DNA of 10,873 bases from Nitrospirota bacterium. GTDB taxonomy: Bacteria; Nitrospirota; Thermodesulfovibrionia; UBA6902; DSMQ01. Of this stretch, positions 5,556 through 10,873 are shown in pieces; positions within the stretch are counted from its first letter, which is position 1, and each line of letters starts with the position of its first letter. The notes below the pieces were generated by a model. That model was given only the letters and a program-made list of their open reading frames with translations, was not told the DNA's origin and did no database searches. The position numbers and the translations under genes were made by a program. The DNA lies in NCBI GenBank assembly GCA_016207865.1, contig JACQZD010000194.1, positions 1-10,873 of the forward strand. The letters are read 5' to 3'.

Positions 5556-8500
5556 TTATCTCTTCTTTCCGGAAGGACCCTTAATTAAAAATTTTAAAGC
5601 AGGTTTGAGATACCAGTCAAAGAATCTAATAAAAAACATAATAGATGCATCTAAAGGCTTGAAAAAAGGTTTGGCGTAAAACAGGTTTTTTAATTCATTT
5701 TCATTTTCCGGAAATAAGTCGTTATCTGCCCGCACAAGACCCTCTTCAACGGCTTTGCGGTGTATTTGAGTATGCGGCTCAATTCGTATCCATCCCAGTC
5801 CGGCGCCTCCCTTGCCGAACAGTAAAATAGGCACCTTGAAGAACATGAATGCAGTTTTTAAAACGTCTATAATGTTCATTCCGGGCAGCATCAGAAAAAA
5901 ATTATATCCCACCCGTATCCTGTCTATTTTTCTGAAAATATTTATGCTGTTTTTTATGTCCGCTGTAGTAATGCCTTTATTAAGGTAGGAAAGGGCCTTG
6001 TCGGTCAGGGCGTCCGGAGAAAATCCGAAGTGTATGCATCCTGCTTTTTTAGCAAGATGTATCAGGTCTTCGGTTGCATTTTTAACCTCATACCATGCGC
6101 TCCACTCAACCTTTAAACCTCTATTAATTATTTCTTCGCATATTTCCTTGGCATGAGATTTGGGAATATTAAAGATATTGTCAACAAAGCAGAACCGTCT
6201 GACTCCCAGACTGCTCAGGTATTCTATCTCGTCTACGACATCCTTTGCCGGACGCAGGCGCAGTCTGTTCCCGGTTAAAAAAGGATAATTGCAGTATGCG
6301 CATTTTAAAATGCATCCCCGCTTGGCCTGAAGGCCTATAGCTGATTCCACCGGACCTATATAATTATTGATGTCAATAAGCGCAGGGTCTCTTTTAGGGG
6401 CCGGTATTTTGGCAAAATCCACCGGCTCCCTGAAACCGGTGAATTTTACAGACCCCCCTTTGCGTATATATATGCCTTTAACGCTTTCCGGGGCGTCAAG
6501 ATTATCTAAAAGCTCTCTGATGGATTCATCTCCCTCCAGATAGATTCCGAAATCAAATTCAGGTATGCGCTCCATGATTTTCTGCGCAAACAGGGAGAAG
6601 CCTGCTCCTCCAACGATCAGCTTAACGTCCGGTTTGATTTTTTTTATCAGTTCTACGGTCGGCTTTATTGTCTTAAAATGGTAAAAAATATTCGTCCTTG
6701 CGGTACTGTCAACACAGTTCAAGACGACCCCGGCCGGCGTAATATTTGCATTTTTCAGCAGTTCATCCGCCTTTATGATTGAAGGGTGTGTAGTGGATTT
6801 ATTTTTTAGCAGAATAACCATATCATCTAAATTTTTCATTAACTGCAGGGCGTCGTTTTTAAGCAGGAGAGGGGCTGCATGAAATAAAAGCATGTCGTAT
6901 TTACCCTCAAGCTGTTTAATTACGCCGCTCATTTTATCTGATTTAATGAGCATTCCTGAGTCAGGCGGCGTCGGCCCGGCAGTTAAAATGTCCAGCCCGT
7001 TAATCCCTGAATTTTGAATTACCCTGTCAATTGAGGCGTTTCCCAAAACTAAATCAGTCAGCCCCGCTGTGTTTGAAAGTCCGAATAATGTATGAAAATT
7101 AGGCCTCCTCAAGTCCGCGTCAACAAGGAGCACTTTTTTGCCTTCACGGGCCAGCAGAATGCCGAGATTGGCTATGGTTGTGGAACAACCCGCCCGCGGC
7201 TGAAGGCTGGTTATTAATAGTTTTTTATTCGGCTTGTCAAGAGACGCAAAATGTATGCCGGCAAGCACCTTATGATAGGCTTCATATACCGGGTCATTGG
7301 AGTCTGTCATTGTGACTAAATGCCTGCCCTTTTTAAATACGGGAATTGAACCTAAGAATGTAAATTTATAATCTTTTAAATCGTCGGGCCCTTTGATTGT
7401 ATGGTCCAGATAATCTATAAAGAATCCAAGGAAAAATCCCCAGAAAGTTCCGAGAAACAGCCCCAGTACATAAATCACCAGCTTTGGCGGGAAATATTGT
7501 TTTTTAGCATCCGGCACAACCGCTGGTTCAACCAGTCTGATATTGGAAAGTGTCATGGATTCGGCAATACCCACCTGATTCTGATATTCCAGAAGATTTT
7601 TATAAATCTCCTGATTGACAGTCAGTGAAAGACCCAGCTCTGAGTACCGCGTGCTCTTGTAGGGTATTTTCATCAGCTCGCTCTGAGCTTTGTCAATGAA
7701 TTTCTGTAACTGCTCTCTTTTTATTGTTCCGGTTGCTTTGGCAATGTACGCGTCTTTCAGGTTCCTGAGCAATTCATCATATACCGGAGCAATGGAAATC
7801 TCTTTATCGCTTAGGGCAACCTCTATCTTTTCTTTCAGTAAACTTCTAATGGTATCAATTTGTTTATTGAGCTGTATTACATCAGGGTGCTCCTCTGTTA
7901 GTTCAATTTTCTTAGCCGCAATATCAACCAATAAATTATTTAACTGCGTCTGCATGTTGTTTACGAGGGCGCTGGAAACAGGCGTCTTCCCCGCAATCCT
8001 TTTTTCTATCAGATTGATGCTTTCATTAGCCTGGGCTATGGCAAACTCATTATTCTTATAATCATTCTTTAGGGTTAATATATAATCCAGGAGGTCCTTG
8101 GTTTCCTCTAAAAGGTCTACGGTTTGTTCTTTAAGCATAAACTCTTTCTTTTCTAAAAGAGAATTATAATATTCATCTTTAACATTCCTTATCTTATTTT
8201 CTATGAACATGCGGGCGGTTTTATAACTCTCCCGCGTCCTCTCAAGGGTATCGGCTATATAGAGATTAGCCAGTTCATTGGCTATTTTTGCAGCCTCTGC
8301 GCGGTTGGTAGAACCGCCGGTGATTTTCAGAAGAGCTGAATCTTCATATTGTTCTATATCTATATAAGGCTGAGGGAAAATAAGGTCCATTATGGAAAAA
8401 TCAATTTCTTCATATTTTAATGTTTCTCCCTTTTTGTTTTTGAGGTTTAAGTTGGTGATAAGTTTTTCAGCGAGGGGCCTGATTGATGTAAGGGCAATCT

Positions 8501-8741
8501 CCGTGTCATAGGTATAAGTTGTTGGATCCTGCTGCTGCGGCAGGGCGCTCTGAGGCACGCCGAGGTTAGTCAGGAGTGATGAAAGGGCAGGGGGGGTCTC
8601 AACAAGAATCCTTGCCTTTCCCTCATAAATTTTTGTAGCGACATTGGCGCCAATTACAGCCGTAAGGAAGATGACCAAGAAAGTGCTGATAATTATCCAC
8701 TTTCTTCTTAAAATTATTTCCCAGTATTTTCTAAGTTCCAT
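5556..8741 (-). CDS. Wzz chain-length domain + degenerate tyrosine kinase + truncated B12/radical SAM fusion
   Basis: One uninterrupted 1061-codon frame joins three units. Residues 1-445 are a Wzz-type polysaccharide co-polymerase: membrane segments at about 14-34 and 421-443, a coiled-coil-rich periplasmic part between them, and a PP-containing stretch (YFPPKLVIYVLG) before the second segment. Residues about 455-675 are a CpsD/BY-kinase-like domain with an intact Walker A' (VLLVDADLRRP, 537-547), but the P-loop reads QPRAGCSTT with Cys519 in the place of Lys, and the Walker B site reads MLLFHAAP with His621 in place of Asp. Residues about 686-745 match only the second half of a B12-binding domain (IKPDVKLIVGGAGFSLF; FDFGIYLEGDESIREL). 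Residues 800-1000 form a radical SAM barrel with C810-x3-C814-x2-C817. The first half would control glycan chain length at the inner membrane; the last would be a cytoplasmic radical enzyme. The ATG at 8741 follows GGAG nine bases upstream. The join near residues 675-685 may be a natural fusion after a deletion or an assembly join. Confidence 0.88.
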   Translation of the reverse strand: MELRKYWEIILRRKWIIISTFLVIFLTAVIGANVATKIYEGKARILVETPPALSSLLTNLGVPQSALPQQQDPTTYTYDTEIALTSIRPLAEKLITNLNLKNKKGETLKYEEIDFSIMDLIFPQPYIDIEQYEDSALLKITGGSTNRAEAAKIANELANLYIADTLERTRESYKTARMFIENKIRNVKDEYYNSLLEKKEFMLKEQTVDLLEETKDLLDYILTLKNDYKNNEFAIAQANESINLIEKRIAGKTPVSSALVNNMQTQLNNLLVDIAAKKIELTEEHPDVIQLNKQIDTIRSLLKEKIEVALSDKEISIAPVYDELLRNLKDAYIAKATGTIKREQLQKFIDKAQSELMKIPYKSTRYSELGLSLTVNQEIYKNLLEYQNQVGIAESMTLSNIRLVEPAVVPDAKKQYFPPKLVIYVLGLFLGTFWGFFLGFFIDYLDHTIKGPDDLKDYKFTFLGSIPVFKKGRHLVTMTDSNDPVYEAYHKVLAGIHFASLDKPNKKLLITSLQPRAGCSTTIANLGILLAREGKKVLLVDADLRRPNFHTLFGLSNTAGLTDLVLGNASIDRVIQNSGINGLDILTAGPTPPDSGMLIKSDKMSGVIKQLEGKYDMLLFHAAPLLLKNDALQLMKNLDDMVILLKNKSTTHPSIIKADELLKNANITPAGVVLNCVDSTARTNIFYHFKTIKPTVELIKKIKPDVKLIVGGAGFSLFAQKIMERIPEFDFGIYLEGDESIRELLDNLDAPESVKGIYIRKGGSVKFTGFREPVDFAKIPAPKRDPALIDINNYIGPVESAIGLQAKRGCILKCAYCNYPFLTGNRLRLRPAKDVVDEIEYLSSLGVRRFCFVDNIFNIPKSHAKEICEEIINRGLKVEWSAWYEVKNATEDLIHLAKKAGCIHFGFSPDALTDKALSYLNKGITTADIKNSINIFRKIDRIRVGYNFFLMLPGMNIIDVLKTAFMFFKVPILLFGKGGAGLGWIRIEPHTQIHRKAVEEGLVRADNDLFPENENELKNLFYAKPFFKPLDASIMFFIRFFDWYLKPALKFLIKGPSGKKR

Positions 8742-8760
8742 TTAAAACGCTCCGTTCATT

Positions 8761-9921
8761 TCAAATTTTTACAAGAATCTTCCCGTCAGTCCTTTTTGTT
8801 GACGCCTTAAGCGCGGTTAAGACTTTCCTAAAAGGATACCTTGTTGTAATCATTTTCTCAAGTCTGAGCCGGCCTGATGCTATGAGTTTTATGATGGATG
8901 GAAAAACTCCATAGCCCGAATGCCCTCTTGCTCCGATAATCTTGTTGGCGCCTGAAACCAGGGCGTCAAGATACATGGGCGTTGACGTTGCCGCCCTTCC
9001 CAGATAGATTATTTTACCATTTACTGACATGGATTTCTCCATCTCTGGAATTGTCACCGGCGCAGTGCCTGCAGCTTCAACCTGCACCTCGGCTCCCCAT
9101 CCCTCAGTAATCTCCAGGACTTTATCCGAGGGTTTGCATCCGCGAAGTTTATCAACATTAAATATAAAATCCGCTCCCATGCTTTTAGCAATATTCAGCC
9201 GTTCATTTACCTTGTCAAAGGCAATGATTTTACTTGCGCCGGCTATTCTGGAAAGGGCGATGGCCCCGAGCCCGATAGGCCCTGTCCCGTAGACGACAAC
9301 AGCGGCGCCGGGATTAAATCCGCCGCCGGCAATAAAGATGCCGTTGTATGCGCATCCGACAGGCTCTATAACCGCGCCTATGTCAAAGACCATGTCGCCG
9401 GGATAAAATTTTGAAAGCCCGTTTATGTTCCAGCAATACTTTTCTTTTACAGCCGCATATTCGGCAAGCGCGCCGTCAGCGCTTAATCCCATGAGTTCTA
9501 TATTTTGGCACTGGTTTGGGGAGCCGCTCCTGCAGGGCTGGCAGACGCCGCACCACATAATGCTTTCAACTGCGACCTTGTCGCCGGCCTTAAGTGAAGT
9601 TACACTGCTGCCGGTTTTTTTAACTATTCCCGAGAATTCATGACCCACAGTGCAGGGGAGTTTAGTAAGGCCGGAAAAAATTATATACCCCTCCTTATCG
9701 GTTTCATAAAGGTGGGTGTCAGAGCCGCAGATGCCGCACGACTTTACCCTGATAAGCACTTCATCGCTTTGCAGCTGCGGCACAGGGATGTCTTTGACTT
9801 TAAAATTGGGATTCCGCCAGGCGCTGCTTCCGCTCAGCGCCCTTTTCTTCAGCCGTTCATCTTTAGTGAGTGAATGTCCTTTCCTCGGCTTCCACTCTGC
9901 ATTAACAATGAGCGCTTTTAT
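8761..9921 (-). CDS. Zinc-dependent medium-chain dehydrogenase (scyllo-inosose 3-dehydrogenase-like), apparent ATA start
   Basis: The 386-residue frame is a zinc MDR dehydrogenase that oxidises or reduces a polyol or cyclitol carbon with NAD(P). Seen are the catalytic zinc site (CGICGSD, Cys65; GHEF, His94), four structural-zinc cysteines (WCGVCQPC and QC: 124, 127, 130, 138), the Rossmann turn GTGPIGLGA (212-220) and Asp236 at the end of the second strand, which favours NAD. The N-terminus KALIVNAEWKPRKG and the late motif GHSGYGVFPS resemble, from memory, Thermotoga TM0412, a scyllo-inosose 3-dehydrogenase. The only standard start is a GTG at 9783, which would delete 46 residues with good family character. 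The frame is closed upstream by TAA at 9946-9948, and no ATG, GTG or TTG lies between it and 9783. The ATA at 9919-9921 sits four bases after GGAGG and overlaps the ligase stop, so it is the likely initiation site. Its role may be to make or modify a sugar-like part of the glycan. Confidence 0.82.
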   Translation of the reverse strand: MKALIVNAEWKPRKGHSLTKDERLKKRALSGSSAWRNPNFKVKDIPVPQLQSDEVLIRVKSCGICGSDTHLYETDKEGYIIFSGLTKLPCTVGHEFSGIVKKTGSSVTSLKAGDKVAVESIMWCGVCQPCRSGSPNQCQNIELMGLSADGALAEYAAVKEKYCWNINGLSKFYPGDMVFDIGAVIEPVGCAYNGIFIAGGGFNPGAAVVVYGTGPIGLGAIALSRIAGASKIIAFDKVNERLNIAKSMGADFIFNVDKLRGCKPSDKVLEITEGWGAEVQVEAAGTAPVTIPEMEKSMSVNGKIIYLGRAATSTPMYLDALVSGANKIIGARGHSGYGVFPSIIKLIASGRLRLEKMITTRYPFRKVLTALKASTKRTDGKILVKI

Positions 9922-10873
9922 ACTTCCTCCATCTGTAATATTCGTTTATTTATCTTTCCGCTTCCGATTTTGGGAAGAGATTCCTGCATTTGCACAAGCC
10001 GCGGCAGTTTATAATTAGGCAGACGCTCTTTACAGAAATCAATGACTTCATCTGCAGTCAGCTTTTTTCCGTTTTTTGCCACTATAAAGGCCTTGGGTAT
10101 TTCTCCCCGAAGTTTGTCATTAACGGATATTACGGCAGCATCTTTGATGTCAGGGTGTTCCAACAGGGCCAGTTCAATCTCCAGGGGATAGACCTTAAGT
10201 CCTGCGATTTTCATCATCCCTGATTTCCTGTCAATAAAATAATAATTGCCATCGCCGTCTTTCCTGCCTAAATCTCCGCTGTAATACCAGCCGTTTTTAA
10301 GACACATAGCGGTATTTATTGAATCTTCATAATACCCGCTGACAACCGCTGGTCCTTTGAATATCATTTCTCCGATTTCGCCTTCCGGCAATTCTTCGCC
10401 GTGTTCGTCAACGATTTTTATCTCGTAAGACATGCAGGCTTTTCCTGCCGAGCCGCGTTTTATCGGTTCTCCCGGAGTATTGGCAATGGCAATTCCTGTT
10501 GTTTCCGTGCTTCCCCACACAGGCAGAATCGGCACGCCGGTTTTTTGCCGGAATCTCTCAATTAGTTCTGTCCTGGTGAACATCCCGCCGCTTTCAGGTA
10601 TCCTCAGGGAGCTGATGTCGTAAGACTTATGCGCAAGCATTTCAAGCAGTGTCTCATATAGAGGAGCTAATCCCATCATGCATGTTACCCTGTGTTTTGA
10701 TATGGCCTCTGCAATGGATTTCGGATAAATCTTATCCACCATTACCATGGTCCCGCCTAAGTATAACGGTCTGGCGAAAATCTCATGAGGATGAGCAAAC
10801 GGGGCAAACATGCAAAGGTGGACGTCAGAAGGCGTTAAATGCAGGGCCTTAATTGAAGCGGCAGTATTCCAGT
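9918..10873 (-). CDS. Acyl-AMP ligase / acyl-CoA synthetase (ANL superfamily), 5' end outside window
   Basis: The frame is open to the right edge, so the N-terminal part, including the Ser/Thr/Gly-rich AMP loop, is missing. The remaining 317 residues carry the later ANL motifs: GSTETTG (A5), GWYYSGDLG (A7), FIDRKSGMMKIAGLKVYPLEIE (A8 hinge region; from about 203 residues into the visible part), and PKIGSGKINKR with the catalytic lysine of A10 close to the C-terminus. The enzyme activates a carboxylic acid as acyl-AMP and then loads a thiol, either CoA or a carrier protein. Its presence at the start of a cluster with an ACP and an MBOAT suggests it works like DltA, charging the carrier at 2269-2505. 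The substrate cannot be read from the visible part; overall it looks more like fatty or aryl acid ligases than DltA proper. The gene ends in TAA overlapping the apparent start of the dehydrogenase. Confidence 0.9.
   Translation of the reverse strand, partial: WNTAASIKALHLTPSDVHLCMFAPFAHPHEIFARPLYLGGTMVMVDKIYPKSIAEAISKHRVTCMMGLAPLYETLLEMLAHKSYDISSLRIPESGGMFTRTELIERFRQKTGVPILPVWGSTETTGIAIANTPGEPIKRGSAGKACMSYEIKIVDEHGEELPEGEIGEMIFKGPAVVSGYYEDSINTAMCLKNGWYYSGDLGRKDGDGNYYFIDRKSGMMKIAGLKVYPLEIELALLEHPDIKDAAVISVNDKLRGEIPKAFIVAKNGKKLTADEVIDFCKERLPNYKLPRLVQMQESLPKIGSGKINKRILQMEEV
9926..9930 (-). promoter_or_regulatory. Ribosome binding site deciding the ATA start of the dehydrogenase
   Basis: GGAGG on the minus strand lies four bases before the ATA at 9921, inside the last codons of the acyl-AMP ligase. 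It is the only good Shine-Dalgarno sequence near the dehydrogenase N-terminus, and it supports initiation there rather than at the GTG 138 bases downstream. Confidence 0.65.

Overview
The window is a tightly packed, single-direction gene block. Every supported gene lies on the minus strand, so transcription runs from the right edge to the left edge. The content suggests a Gram-negative, probably anaerobic or sediment-type bacterium: a heptosyltransferase-like GT9 enzyme, a Wzz-type polysaccharide co-polymerase, two cobalamin-type radical SAM proteins, moderate GC, and a dispersed palindromic repeat of the kind that translates as VIPAKAGIQ. The phylum cannot be fixed from the sequence; Nitrospirota or Desulfobacterota-like lineages are only a guess.

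Layout in transcription order: (1) 9918-10873, 3' part of an acyl-AMP ligase (ANL superfamily), cut by the right edge; (2) 8761-9921, a zinc-dependent medium-chain dehydrogenase of the scyllo-inosose dehydrogenase type, which seems to start at an ATA codon overlapping the ligase stop; (3) 5556-8741, a 1061-residue fusion of a Wzz chain-length domain, a degenerate tyrosine-kinase (BY-kinase) domain and a cobalamin-type radical SAM enzyme that has lost the first half of its B12-binding domain; (4) 4325-5524, an MBOAT acyltransferase (DltB/AlgI-like); (5) 2706-4328, a complete B12-binding radical SAM protein whose start overlaps the MBOAT stop by 4 bases; (6) a 200-base gap with a 65-base palindromic repeat; (7) 2269-2505, an acyl carrier protein; (8) 2131-2253, a 40-residue single-pass membrane microprotein ending in FVYDKF; (9) 1152-2144, a membrane-anchored SGNH/DltD-like protein; (10) 1-1149, a GT9 glycosyltransferase cut by the left edge.

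The main result is that ligase, carrier protein, MBOAT, microprotein and SGNH protein make up the same set of parts as the Gram-positive Dlt pathway (DltA, DltC, DltB, DltX, DltD), but here they sit in a Gram-negative polysaccharide locus together with radical SAM enzymes. The inferred route is: the ligase activates a carboxylic acid and loads it on the carrier protein; the MBOAT passes the acyl group across the inner membrane to the C-terminal tyrosine of the microprotein; the SGNH protein moves it to a surface glycan. The acyl group and the glycan are unknown. The radical SAM proteins and the dehydrogenase may build or modify either of them.
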